DNA of 13,739 nucleotides from Rhizobacter sp. (GTDB lineage Bacteria; Pseudomonadota; Gammaproteobacteria; Burkholderiales; Burkholderiaceae): positions 1 to 13,739 of the forward strand of contig JACMKW010000637.1 in NCBI GenBank assembly GCA_014379885.1, in the 5' to 3' direction. Both the position numbers and the translations under genes were made by a program. The stretch's first letter is position 1. The number at the start of each line of letters is the position of its first letter. The notes beneath the pieces are model-generated. The model did no database searches and was not told where the DNA came from. It was given only the letters and a program-made list of their open reading frames with translations. Positions 7,133-13,739 of this stretch are shown here, one piece after another.

Positions 7133-7178
7133 CACGAGGCTCACCTAAACTGCGCTATTCGCTCACAGGAGATCAATC

Positions 7179-7415
7179 ATGGGTTCACTCAGTATTTGGC
7201 ACTGGCTCATCGTGCTGGCCGTCGTGGTTCTGATATTCGGCACCAAGAAGCTCAAGAACATGGGTTCCGACCTGGGCGGTGCTGTCAAAGGCTTCAAGGA
7301 CGGCATGAAAGACGGCGCAGCCAGTGCCGACCCGGCCGCGCCCAATCAGCAGGTCACGGCCAACAAGGCTCAGGATCCGAACACCGTTGACGTGGAAGCA
7401 AAAACAAAGCTGTGA
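7179..7415 (+). CDS. tatA: Sec-independent protein translocase subunit TatA
   Basis: A 78-residue TatA, the subunit that polymerises to carry folded twin-arginine proteins across the inner membrane. A single N-terminal transmembrane helix (about 6-20, [15 protein letters not shown]) leads into the FGTKKL hinge (20-25) and an amphipathic helix to about 45. A short polar tail ends in EAKTKL. A good Shine-Dalgarno, AGGAG at 7167-7171, lies 7 nt before the ATG, the strongest in the operon after the his genes. A degenerate promoter within 7129-7160 is possible (ATGACA at 7129) but no -10 fits well. A palindromic repeat separates its stop from tatB, an unusual interruption for this operon. Confidence 0.96.
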   Translation: MGSLSIWHWLIVLAVVVLIFGTKKLKNMGSDLGGAVKGFKDGMKDGAASADPAAPNQQVTANKAQDPNTVDVEAKTKL

Positions 7416-7520
7416 GCGCCCCAGTCGCTCCGCTCCTGCCCCCGGGGGCCCCACCAGCGGACCGGCAAAGCCGGCTCCGCGGGCGTTGCTTGATGGGCAC
7501 TTTGCTGCGCTTGTGCAAAC
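7416..7520. repeat. Intergenic palindromic repeat, family 1, copy B (tatA-tatB gap)
   Basis: This copy begins directly after the tatA stop with GCGCCCCAGTCGCTCCGCTC. It has the small G/C palindrome (GCCCCCGGGGGC) and the same large hairpin as copy A: GCGGA+CCGGC (7457-7466), AAA loop, GCCGG, a bulged C at 7475 and TCCGC (7476-7480). It then runs through GCGTTGCTTGA and GCGCTTGTGCAAA. Loop and stem are identical to copy A, while the bulged base differs. Fifteen bases remain before the tatB TTG. Confidence 0.85.
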
Positions 7521-7535
7521 TGAACTGTTGCTACC

Positions 7536-8018
7536 TTGATTGATTTTGGTTTTGACAAGATCGCGCTCATCGGCGCCGTGGCGCTGATCGTCATCGGCCC
7601 TGAGAAGTTGCCGCGCGTGGCACGCACCGTGGGCCACCTGCTGGGCAAGGCCCAGCGCTACGTGGCCGACGTGAAGGCCGAGGTCAACCGATCGATCGAG
7701 CTGGAAGAAATCAAGAAGATGAAAGGCCAGTTTGAAGACGCGGCCAAAGACGTCGAGAAGTCGGTCTCCGACGAAATTCACCAGACCACCGCCGCGCTCG
7801 ACAACGCCTGGGCCGATGCCGACCCGCCCTACGGCGGTGGTCTGCACGAAGGCCTGCTGCCGTCACCCAGCTACAAACCCCCCAAGAAGAATTGGCGCCT
7901 CAAGCGAGGTGCCATGCCCCACTGGTACAAACAACGCCACGGCGTGCGCGGCAAGGCGCAGTCGGGCGCGGCCCGTGTGGCTCGCTTTCGCCCCGCACGC
8001 CCCGGATCCTCTGCATGA
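7536..8018 (+). CDS. tatB: Sec-independent protein translocase subunit TatB (TTG start)
   Basis: A 160-residue TatB, which with TatC forms the receptor for twin-arginine signal peptides. The N-terminal helix (about 7-20, [14 protein letters not shown]) runs into [13 protein letters not shown] (21-33), the TatB hinge signature, then a long amphipathic charged helix to about 90. A basic Comamonadaceae-like tail ([19 protein letters not shown]) follows. The start must be TTG: an in-frame TGA at 7521-7523 lies five codons upstream, no ATG or GTG fits between, and MIDFGFDK is the family N-terminus. No Shine-Dalgarno is visible, and the leader is the end of repeat copy B. The weak start and the repeat may keep TatB and TatC low relative to TatA. 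The stop overlaps tatC (ATGA). Confidence 0.95.
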   Translation: MIDFGFDKIALIGAVALIVIGPEKLPRVARTVGHLLGKAQRYVADVKAEVNRSIELEEIKKMKGQFEDAAKDVEKSVSDEIHQTTAALDNAWADADPPYGGGLHEGLLPSPSYKPPKKNWRLKRGAMPHWYKQRHGVRGKAQSGAARVARFRPARPGSSA

Positions 8019-8785
8019 GCTCCTCAGACTCCAAGCCCGATGAGCTGGGGGGCACCGAGCAGCCTTTCGTCACCCATCTGATCGAATTGCGAGACCGGCT
8101 GGTCCGTGCAGTCATCGCCATTGCCGTTTGCGGTGCGGCTCTCGCCATCTGGCCCGGCCCAGCCGAGCTCTATGACCTGCTGGCGCAACCCTTGGTGGCC
8201 AGCATGCCGGCGGGTGGCAAGCTCATCGCCACCAACGTCATCTCACCGTTTTTGGTGCCGATGAAGATCTTGCTGATGGCGGCATTTCTTCTTGCATTGC
8301 CGGTGGTTCTCTATCAGGTCTGGGCCTTCGTGGCGCCGGGGCTGTACACGCACGAGAAGAAGTTGGTTTTGCCGCTTGTCGTTTCGAGCACCTTGCTGTT
8401 CTTCGGCGGCGTGGCTTTCTGCTACTTCTTCGTCTTCGGCAAGGTCTTCGCGTTCATCCAGAGCTTTGCCCCCAAGAGCATCGCGGCGCAGCCGGACATC
8501 GAGGCGTACCTCAGCTTCGTGCTGACCATGTTCATCGCTTTCGGTGCGGCATTCGAGGTGCCGATCGTGGTGGTGGTGCTGGCGCGCATGGGCCTGGTGA
8601 CCATCGAGAAGCTCAAGGCGTTTCGCTCCTACTTCGTGGTCATCGCCTTCATCATCGCTGCGGTGCTCACGCCGCCTGATGTGGTGTCGCAACTCGCCTT
8701 GGCGATCCCGATGTGCATCCTGTACGAGGTAGGCATCTGGGCCGCCGTGATTTTCATCAAGCACACCCAGGCCCCTAAGGAATAG
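8015..8785 (+). CDS. tatC: Sec-independent protein translocase subunit TatC
   Basis: A 256-residue polytopic membrane protein with six transmembrane helices, the core of the Tat receptor. The first cytoplasmic stretch carries HLIELRDRL (21-29), the family signature near the signal-peptide-binding site. [12 protein letters not shown] (105-116) holds the conserved glutamate (E114) that contacts the twin-arginine motif. [11 protein letters not shown] (175-185), LTPPDVVSQ (218-226) and the [13 protein letters not shown] region (228-240) are also typical. Helices lie at about 31-47, 82-108, 118-146, 165-189, 205-218 and 226-247. It overlaps tatB by 4 bp and is therefore coupled to it. Its stop is followed immediately by repeat copy C, then the convergent protease gene; this is the likely 3' end of the operon. 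Confidence 0.97.
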   Translation: MSSSDSKPDELGGTEQPFVTHLIELRDRLVRAVIAIAVCGAALAIWPGPAELYDLLAQPLVASMPAGGKLIATNVISPFLVPMKILLMAAFLLALPVVLYQVWAFVAPGLYTHEKKLVLPLVVSSTLLFFGGVAFCYFFVFGKVFAFIQSFAPKSIAAQPDIEAYLSFVLTMFIAFGAAFEVPIVVVVLARMGLVTIEKLKAFRSYFVVIAFIIAAVLTPPDVVSQLALAIPMCILYEVGIWAAVIFIKHTQAPKE

Positions 8786-8981
8786 GGCCCCCCAGTCGCT
8801 TCGCTGCCGCCTTGCAGGCCGCGCTGGGCCAGTGGCCAGCCCATCGCCAGGCACGGACAGTCCAATGGACTGTTCATGTCCGGGCTCAGTCCCCCAAGCT
8901 GCGCCGCCTGGCGGCCCGGCAAAGCCGGTTCCGCGGGCGTTGCTTGAGGGGCGCGTCGCTGCGCTCGCTTAGCTGCGCAAG
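8786..8981. repeat. Intergenic palindromic repeat, family 1, copy C with extra central block
   Basis: This fills the 196 bp between the convergent tatC and protease stops. The left end (GGCCCCCCAGTCGCTTCGCT) begins at the base after the tatC stop. The right core (8916-8945: CCGGC, AAA, GCCGG, bulged T at 8929, TCCGC, GCGTTGCTTGA) matches copies A and B. Between them, about 8815-8910 is an extra block absent from the other copies. It contains an inverted repeat, ACAGTCCA-A-TGGACTGT (8857-8873), nested inside CGGACA...TGTCCG. The hairpins may end transcription from one or both sides, but no T-run follows any of them. Confidence 0.75.
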
Positions 8982-10160
8982 CTACTGCTCTCGGCGTGGC
9001 TGAGTTTTCGGGCGCTGTGCGACAACCACTTTCAGCTCCATCGCCTTCTCTCCACGCTGAATGCCGATCACCGCCGGCTTCTGCGGCTTCAACGCGGCCA
9101 CGGCAGCGAGCAGCTGCACGGTGTTCACCACCGGTGTGTCAGCCACTTTCACCACCACGTCTCCCGGTCGCAGGCCACCGGCGCTGGCGGGCCCGTTTTG
9201 CAGCACACCGGTGATCAGCACGCCTTGTTTGATGGGCAGGTTGAAGGTCTCGGCGATCTCGGGTGTGAGGTCGCGTGGCTCGATGCCGATCCAGCCCCGG
9301 GTGACGTGGCCGTCGCGAATCAGGCCTTCCATCACCAGGCGGGCGGTGTTCGCCGGAATGGCAAAACCGATGCCCAGGCTGCCGCCGCTGCGCGAATAGA
9401 TGGCGGTGTTGATGCCGAGCAGGTTGCCGCTCGCGTCAACCAGTGCGCCGCCGGAGTTGCCGGGGTTGATGGCGGCATCGGTCTGGATGAAGTTCTCGAA
9501 GGTGTTGATGCCCAGCTGGTTGCGCCCGAGCGCGCTCACGATGCCAGAGGTGACTGTCTGGCCCACGCCGAACGGGTTGCCGATGGCCAGCACCACGTCG
9601 CCCACTTGTGCGCTGTCGACGCTGCCGAAGGTGATGACGGGCAATTTGTCGAGCGCGATCTTGAGCACGGCCACGTCGGTTTCGGGGTCGGCGCCCACCA
9701 CCTTGGCACGGGCCTGGCGGCCATCGGGCAGTTGCACCTCGATGTCGTCGGCGCCTTCGATCACGTGGTTGTTGGTCAGCAGGTAACCCTCGGCCGACAC
9801 GATCACGCCCGAGCCCAGGCCCACTTGCGGCTGGCGTTGCTGGCCTTGCGCCTGCTCACCGAAGAAAAACTTGAACCAGGGGTCATCGCCATGCGGGCTG
9901 CGTTGGGGAGCCTTGCTGGCAGTGATGCTCACCACCGCCGGTGTGGCGCGGCGCGCGGCGCTGCTGTAGCTGACCACACCTCCCGAGGGTGGCAGCCCCA
10001 CCGTTTGCACAACAGGCGCTTGATTGATCGAAACCACTTGGGGCAACACCGCACCGCCACCGCCGCGGCCGAGCCACTCGGGCTTGAGCGTGGCCACCAC
10101 GAACAACAAAGCCAAGGCCACGGTGACGGCTTGGGAGAAAATGAGCCACGTCTTGCGCAT
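8982..10160 (-). CDS. Membrane-anchored HtrA/DegS-like serine endopeptidase
   Basis: A 392-residue trypsin-like S1C protease facing the periplasm. One N-terminal transmembrane anchor (about 6-24, LIFSQAVTVALALLFVVAT) is followed by a linker. The protease domain begins near 65 with the triad H132 (LLTNNHVIEG), D162 (ETDVAVLKI) and S236 (NPGNSGGAL). A single PDZ domain covers about 288-385, with GWIGIEPRDLTPE at its start and GLRPGDVVVKV in the middle. An anchor plus one PDZ fits DegS/AlgW-type proteases, which respond to envelope stress, rather than two-PDZ DegP. An acidic-aromatic insert (GDDPWFKFFFGEQAQGQQRQ, 91-110) corresponds to the LA loop. The ATG at 10160 is chosen over the TTG just before it; GGA lies about 10 nt upstream. 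The gene is divergent from nif3 with only 17 bp between starts, so its promoter must lie inside nif3. Its anti-sigma target, if any, is not in the window. Confidence 0.9.
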   Translation of the reverse strand: MRKTWLIFSQAVTVALALLFVVATLKPEWLGRGGGGAVLPQVVSINQAPVVQTVGLPPSGGVVSYSSAARRATPAVVSITASKAPQRSPHGDDPWFKFFFGEQAQGQQRQPQVGLGSGVIVSAEGYLLTNNHVIEGADDIEVQLPDGRQARAKVVGADPETDVAVLKIALDKLPVITFGSVDSAQVGDVVLAIGNPFGVGQTVTSGIVSALGRNQLGINTFENFIQTDAAINPGNSGGALVDASGNLLGINTAIYSRSGGSLGIGFAIPANTARLVMEGLIRDGHVTRGWIGIEPRDLTPEIAETFNLPIKQGVLITGVLQNGPASAGGLRPGDVVVKVADTPVVNTVQLLAAVAALKPQKPAVIGIQRGEKAMELKVVVAQRPKTQPRREQ

Positions 10161-10177
10161 CAACGAGATCCTGTTTC

Positions 10178-10930
10178 ATGACCCCACGCACTGAACTCGA
10201 GTCGTACCTGAGCACGCTGCTGGAGGTGGGGAAGTTCCGCGATTATGGGCCGAACGGTTTGCAGGTTGAAGGCAAACCCGAGGTGCAGCGGCTCGTCTCC
10301 GGCGTCACCGCCAGCCGTGCATTGATCGAAGCTGCCATTGAGCAAAAGGCCGATGCACTGCTGGTGCACCACGGCCTGTTCTGGAAGGGGCACGACGGGC
10401 GCCTGACCGGTTGGCTCAAGGCGCGCGTCGAGTTGTTGATGGCCCATGGCATCAACCTCTTCGCCTACCACCTGCCGCTCGACGCGCATGCCGAGTTCGG
10501 CAACAACGCGCAATTCGGCACCAGGCTCGGCTTCACGCCCGATGGGCGTTTCGGCGAGCAGGATCTGGGTTTCATCGGCGTACCGAGTCAGCCACTCACG
10601 GCGACTGCGTTGAGCACTTTGCTGGGCAAGAGCCTGGGGCGTACGCCGGTGATGGTCGAGGGCCGCGATGGCCGCTCGATCAAACGGGTGGCTTGGTGCA
10701 CCGGCGGAGCTCAAGGCTACTTCGAAGACGCCATCGCGGCAGGTGCTGATGTGTTCATCACCGGTGAAATCTCCGAGCCGCAAGCGCACCTGGCGCGTGA
10801 AACGGGCGTGGCTTTCTTCGCCTGTGGGCACCACGCCAGCGAGCGTTATGGCGCACCGGCGCTGGCCGTGCACCTGGCAAAAAAGTTTGGGCTCGACCAC
10901 CAGTTCATCGAGATCGACAACCCCGCATGA
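10178..10930 (+). CDS. Nif3-like dinuclear metal-centre protein
   Basis: A 250-residue protein of the Nif3/YbgI family (PF01784), which forms ring-shaped hexamers with a two-metal site in each subunit. The predicted ligands are all present: HH at 64-65 in LLVHHGLFW, D102 in YHLPLDAH, and H218 with E222 in GHHASERYG. NGLQVEG (26-32) and the GEISEPQAHLARE region are also typical. The length is normal for the short bacterial form without the extra middle domain. Biochemical function is debated; a GTP cyclohydrolase I type 2 label in databases is weakly supported. The ATG is 17 bp from the divergent protease start with only a poor GAG Shine-Dalgarno. In relatives I would expect petABC cytochrome bc1 genes after this gene; here pdxA follows after a family 2 repeat. 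Confidence 0.93.
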   Translation: MTPRTELESYLSTLLEVGKFRDYGPNGLQVEGKPEVQRLVSGVTASRALIEAAIEQKADALLVHHGLFWKGHDGRLTGWLKARVELLMAHGINLFAYHLPLDAHAEFGNNAQFGTRLGFTPDGRFGEQDLGFIGVPSQPLTATALSTLLGKSLGRTPVMVEGRDGRSIKRVAWCTGGAQGYFEDAIAAGADVFITGEISEPQAHLARETGVAFFACGHHASERYGAPALAVHLAKKFGLDHQFIEIDNPA

Positions 10931-10995
10931 GCACCGCCCGGCCGCCCGAAGGTGCTCATTCCCGCTTGGCGGGATCGCACGAAGTGCGCAGGGTG
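10931..10995. repeat. Intergenic palindromic repeat, family 2, copy 2
   Basis: This repeat fills the nif3-pdxA gap, starting directly after GCATGA, the nif3 end. Three short inverted repeats follow one another: GCACC/GGTGC (10931-10935 and 10951-10955), CCCGC-TTG-GCGGG (10961-10973) and CGCAC-GAA-GTGCG (10976-10988). The block ends with AGGGTG; the GGGTG is at 10991-10995, exactly 5 nt before the pdxA ATG. The layout and the final spacing match the copy at 5110-5186. Confidence 0.7.
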
Positions 10996-11000
10996 CATCG

Positions 11001-12086
11001 ATGAAAGCCCCCATCGTCATCACCATGGGCGATGCCTGCGGAATCGGGCCCGAGATCATTGCCAAGGCATTTGCATCGGGTGACGCACGCGGTGCTGTTG
11101 TGCTGGGGGATGCGGGTGTGATGCGGCGTGCCTTGGCGTTGACTCGGCGGGGCACCGCACTCGCAGTGCTTCATAGCGCGAAAGACGCAGTGGACTGTCC
11201 ACCCAACTGCGTGCCCTTGCTTCAGGCAAGCGGCCTGCCCGCCGACCTGTCTCAGGCGCCAGTTGGTAACGTGGATGCACGCGCCGGTGCCGCCGCTGCA
11301 GCTTGCATCCAGCAGGCCGTGCACCTGGTGCGCGCGGGTGAGGCGAGTGCCATCGTCACCGCGCCCATTCACAAGGAAGCCCTCGCGGCAGCCGGCGTGA
11401 GCTACCCGGGCCACACCGAGATGCTGCAGGCCCTGGCCACTGAACCCGGCCAGCCCATGCCGCCGGTGCGCATGATGTTGGCCAACGACGAATTGCGTAC
11501 GGTGCTGGTGACGATCCACATGTCGCTGCGCCGCGCGATTGACGCGGTGACATTTGAGGCGGTGTTGGAGACGCTGCGCATTGCCGACCATGCCGCGCGC
11601 TCGTTCGGTCTGGTGTCGCCGCGCATTGCGGTGGCTGGGTTGAACCCGCATGCAGGCGAGGGGGGCCTGTTTGGTGACGAGGAGCTGCGCATCATCGGCC
11701 CGGCCATCGAGGCCGCGCGCGCCGAAGGCATTGCCGCCAGCGGGCCGTATGCGCCCGACACGGTGTTCATGCGTGCACGCCACAAGCCCGAGCACCCAGG
11801 AGAATTCGATCTGGTGGTGGCGATGACGCATGACCACGGGCTGATCCCCGTGAAGTACCTGGGGGTGGAGCAGGGCGTGAACGTGACCCTGGGCCTGCCC
11901 TTTGTGCGCACCAGCCCCGACCATGGCACCGCGTTCGACATCGCCGGCACCGGCCGCGCCGATGCATCCAGCCTCATCGCCGCGCTGCGCATGGCGCGCC
12001 GAATGTGGGCGAAACCCTCCTTGCTGTGGGCGGTGAGCGCCGCCAGCTGCTTGCGCGCACGAGCCGTGGCGCGTTCGATCAAGTAG
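11001..12086 (+). CDS. pdxA: PdxA-family 4-hydroxythreonine-4-phosphate dehydrogenase with extended C-terminus
   Basis: A 361-residue PdxA-family NAD-dependent dehydrogenase. PdxA oxidises 4-phosphohydroxy-threonine in pyridoxal phosphate synthesis; the PdxA2 branch acts on 4-phospho-D-threonate. The three metal-binding histidines are visible: H138 (YPGHTEML), H173 (TIHMSLRRAID) and H277 (MTHDHGLIPVKYLG). NPHAGEGGLFG (215-225), PYAPDTVFMRARH (249-261) and RTSPDHGTAFDIAGTG (303-318) are family blocks. Two sites are unusual: GDACGIGPE (10-18) where relatives have GDPAGIGPE, and THDHG where relatives have YHDQG. Homology ends near residue 335 (ALRMARRM); the last 26 or so residues are antisense of the DUF1631 gene, so the native stop seems lost. 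The ribosome-binding site is provided by a repeat. Whether it is PdxA or PdxA2 cannot be settled here. Confidence 0.88.
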   Translation: MKAPIVITMGDACGIGPEIIAKAFASGDARGAVVLGDAGVMRRALALTRRGTALAVLHSAKDAVDCPPNCVPLLQASGLPADLSQAPVGNVDARAGAAAAACIQQAVHLVRAGEASAIVTAPIHKEALAAAGVSYPGHTEMLQALATEPGQPMPPVRMMLANDELRTVLVTIHMSLRRAIDAVTFEAVLETLRIADHAARSFGLVSPRIAVAGLNPHAGEGGLFGDEELRIIGPAIEAARAEGIAASGPYAPDTVFMRARHKPEHPGEFDLVVAMTHDHGLIPVKYLGVEQGVNVTLGLPFVRTSPDHGTAFDIAGTGRADASSLIAALRMARRMWAKPSLLWAVSAASCLRARAVARSIK

Positions 12087-13739
12087 GAGCTCTCGAAGGC
12101 CTTGAAGCGCCCGGTCTCGCACATGCGTGACAGCATGCGCGCCGTGAGCGACACAGTTTCGTGGTGGCGCTTGCCGCGTGTGAACACGAAGAACGCGCGC
12201 CCCGGGCTCACATAGCTCAGGCGCACCTTCTGCCATTGGTCGTTCAAGTGCATCTGGTAGGCGAATCCCAGGCGCACATGGTCCATGAGATGCACGCCCT
12301 GTGACGGCTCGGCGGGCTCGCTGGGCGAGAGGTCGAGGTTGATGTCGATCCCCGAGGGGAGATTGAGGTCGAGATCGACCGGCGTTGTGTCAGGGCCGCC
12401 ACTGCGCACCGGTTCGGGTTCGGGTTCACCGCTGGTGAGGTCGATGTCGACATTGCTCGCCCAGTCGACCGAGCTTTCGTCGACCAGGCCAATCTGCTTG
12501 GCTTCGGTGTCAGAGAACTGCGGCTCCAGCGCGGCCACGCCGGTGCTCGTCATGGGCACGTCGCGCAGCAGCGCGTCGGGCTCGGGCACGGGAGTGTTGA
12601 AGACGGTTTCGAGTTGCTTGGCGAGCAGGTTGTATTCGAGCTCGGTCAGCGGGTGGCCCTTGAGCGACTCGGCGTGTGCGGGCAGTAGCTTGCTGAAGAA
12701 CTCCTTCTGCGCGGCGTCGGGCCAGCCGACGAGCTTCATGCCCTCGTTCAAGTCCTTCATCAGCGGCGGCAGCTGCATCAAGAACTTTTTGCGCATGGCC
12801 GGCGAGCCCTTGGGCTGCACGCTCATCACCAGGTCGCGGCCGGCGCGCTTCAGGCGTTGCACCAGCTCCGATTGCGGGCCTTCGCGGCGGGTGCCCAGCG
12901 CGAGCGCCTGGCTCCACACCTGCGCGAGGAAATCTCGCAGATAGTCTTGCAGCGACAGCGGTGTGAGCGCAGAGCGCAGCTGCAGCATGTAGCGCTGCTG
13001 GATGCGCAGGTCAGATTCTTTGCTGTCGACCACCGACACGGCCGAGGCATTGGCCTCCACTTCGGTCTTGGCCTGCTGCGCGATGAAGCCTTCCAGTGCG
13101 TTGAGCTTGGATGTGTAGACATCCATCTGGTCGAAATCGCCTTCGACAATTTCTTGCACCAGATCGCGCACGCGGGCCATGAACAGCTTGCCGGGGCCGT
13201 CGTCGAAGTCTTCGAACGCGACCGCCAGTGAGGCAATGCGGTTGACGAAGCGCCGCACCGGGTGCTTGCGCGACGAGAAGAAGGTGTTGTCGACCAGCGC
13301 CACGCGCAGCACAGGTAGCTGCAGGCGCGCGATCTGGCGAGCCATCTGCGGCGGCACGCGCGGGTCGGACAAGATCTGGTCGAACAGACTGCCCACCACG
13401 TCGATCACCATGTGATCGAGCGTGCCGGTGGAGGCCTGGCGCAGTTCTTCGCGGTGGGTGCGGATCAGGTTGGCGGCCATCAGGCCCGAAGCCACGTCGC
13501 CGTAACCGCCTCCACCGCTGGCAGTGCCCAGTGAACCCGCACCGCTGACGCCGCTCATGGCACGACCCAGGCCCACGGGCACAGTGGGCCCGCCCAGGTC
13601 GGCCGGCCGCGTGGCCAGGAAGGTCAGGCGCCGCAGGAGTGTCATCAGCTCCGCGTCGGCCTGGGCTGCGGGGTTGGCGTTGTGCGATGTGCCGCGCCCA
13701 GAACCCGACGCGCCTGCAGCGCTGCCCGATCGTTGGTGA
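11402..13739 (-). CDS. DUF1631 family protein, 5' end outside window, with antisense-derived C-terminal tail
   Basis: The open frame enters from beyond the right edge (no start is visible; the ATG at 13645 is internal) and gives about 778 residues. The genuine part, to about position 12007, matches DUF1631 (PF07793), a large cytoplasmic protein of unknown function found in beta- and gammaproteobacteria. Recognisable blocks are RLQLPVLRVALVDNTFFSSR (around 13260-13325), a helical middle with DLNEGMKLVGWPDA, and an acidic Pro/Glu linker with GEPEPEPVRS (12400s). A C-terminal module follows with LNDQWQKVRLSYVSPGRAFF and ARARKQLAAL. After about 12007 it reads roughly 200 residues antisense through pdxA, until TAG at 11402-11404. 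Proline- and arginine-rich, unfamily-like composition shows that this tail is not a natural domain. The native stop appears to have been deleted. Confidence 0.75.
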   Translation of the reverse strand, partial: HQRSGSAAGASGSGRGTSHNANPAAQADAELMTLLRRLTFLATRPADLGGPTVPVGLGRAMSGVSGAGSLGTASGGGGYGDVASGLMAANLIRTHREELRQASTGTLDHMVIDVVGSLFDQILSDPRVPPQMARQIARLQLPVLRVALVDNTFFSSRKHPVRRFVNRIASLAVAFEDFDDGPGKLFMARVRDLVQEIVEGDFDQMDVYTSKLNALEGFIAQQAKTEVEANASAVSVVDSKESDLRIQQRYMLQLRSALTPLSLQDYLRDFLAQVWSQALALGTRREGPQSELVQRLKRAGRDLVMSVQPKGSPAMRKKFLMQLPPLMKDLNEGMKLVGWPDAAQKEFFSKLLPAHAESLKGHPLTELEYNLLAKQLETVFNTPVPEPDALLRDVPMTSTGVAALEPQFSDTEAKQIGLVDESSVDWASNVDIDLTSGEPEPEPVRSGGPDTTPVDLDLNLPSGIDINLDLSPSEPAEPSQGVHLMDHVRLGFAYQMHLNDQWQKVRLSYVSPGRAFFVFTRGKRHHETVSLTARMLSRMCETGRFKAFESSYLIERATARARKQLAALTAHSKEGFAHIRRAMRSAAMRLDASARPVPAMSNAVPWSGLVRTKGRPRVTFTPCSTPRYFTGISPWSCVIATTRSNSPGCSGLWRARMNTVSGAYGPLAAMPSARAASMAGPMMRSSSSPNRPPSPACGFNPATAMRGDTRPNERAAWSAMRSVSNTASNVTASIARRSDMWIVTSTVRNSSLANIMRTGGMGWPGSVARACSISVWPG

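Noticed and set aside
9198..10181. Long plus-strand open frame (327 codons) opposite the protease gene
   Set aside because: Antisense shadow: His/Gly/Ala-rich composition, no family motifs, and the opposite strand encodes a complete HtrA-type protease.
11190..11202. Palindrome GTGGACTGTCCAC inside pdxA, sharing TGGACTGT with the hairpin at 8857-8873
   Set aside because: It encodes AVDCPP without an evident insertion relative to PdxA as I recall it, so shared sequence of 8 bp is probably chance.
11402..12006. C-terminal 200 residues of the DUF1631 reading frame as a possible new domain
   Set aside because: It is the exact antisense of pdxA coding sequence. In GC-rich DNA the antisense frame of a gene often lacks stops, so this is readthrough after a lost stop.

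Overview
The window is GC-rich chromosomal DNA from a betaproteobacterium, most likely a Burkholderiales member of the Comamonadaceae. The evidence is protein character (SlmA with the argB-nucleotidase-slmA order, a Comamonadaceae-like TatB tail, DUF1631, DUF815) and short C/G-rich intergenic repeats of the kind common in that family. No phage, IS element, CRISPR array, tRNA or rRNA is visible. The genus cannot be fixed from sequence alone.

Layout, left to right. (1) 1-1845 (+): 3' end of argB, a HAD pyrimidine 5'-nucleotidase and slmA. (2) 1870-3774 (-): two paralogous parvulin-type peptidyl-prolyl isomerases, one with a cleavable signal peptide and one a lipoprotein (EpsD-like). The second is fused at its 5' end to the stump of a frameshifted, truncated secreted lipase (3775-3968). 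(3) 4231-5623 (+): a DUF815 ATPase and a MutT-like NUDIX hydrolase. (4) 5641-8785 (+): a tight operon hisI-hisE-DUF4870-hinT-tatA-tatB-tatC, joining two steps of histidine synthesis to the twin-arginine export machinery. (5) 8982-10160 (-): a membrane-anchored HtrA/DegS-like protease, convergent with tatC and divergent from nif3 by only 17 bp. (6) 10178-12086 (+): a Nif3-family metal protein and a PdxA-family dehydrogenase. (7) 13739 to about 12007 (-): a DUF1631 protein that enters from beyond the window and collides with pdxA.

Three structural observations stand out. First, five of the intergenic gaps are filled by two families of palindromic repeats. Family 1 (three copies) begins within one base of the upstream stop codon. 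Family 2 (two copies) also starts at the stop codon and ends in a GGGTG exactly 5 nt before the next ATG, so the repeat appears to supply the ribosome-binding site. Second, pdxA and the DUF1631 gene meet tail to tail with no intergenic DNA; each has lost its expected stop and reads into the antisense of the other. Third, a lipase gene is reduced to about 65 codons, frameshifted, and joined directly to an isomerase lipoprotein whose only well-placed start is now a TTG. The last two point to deletions that removed intergenic DNA. The window may be a mosaic of conserved blocks whose joints often coincide with repeats.
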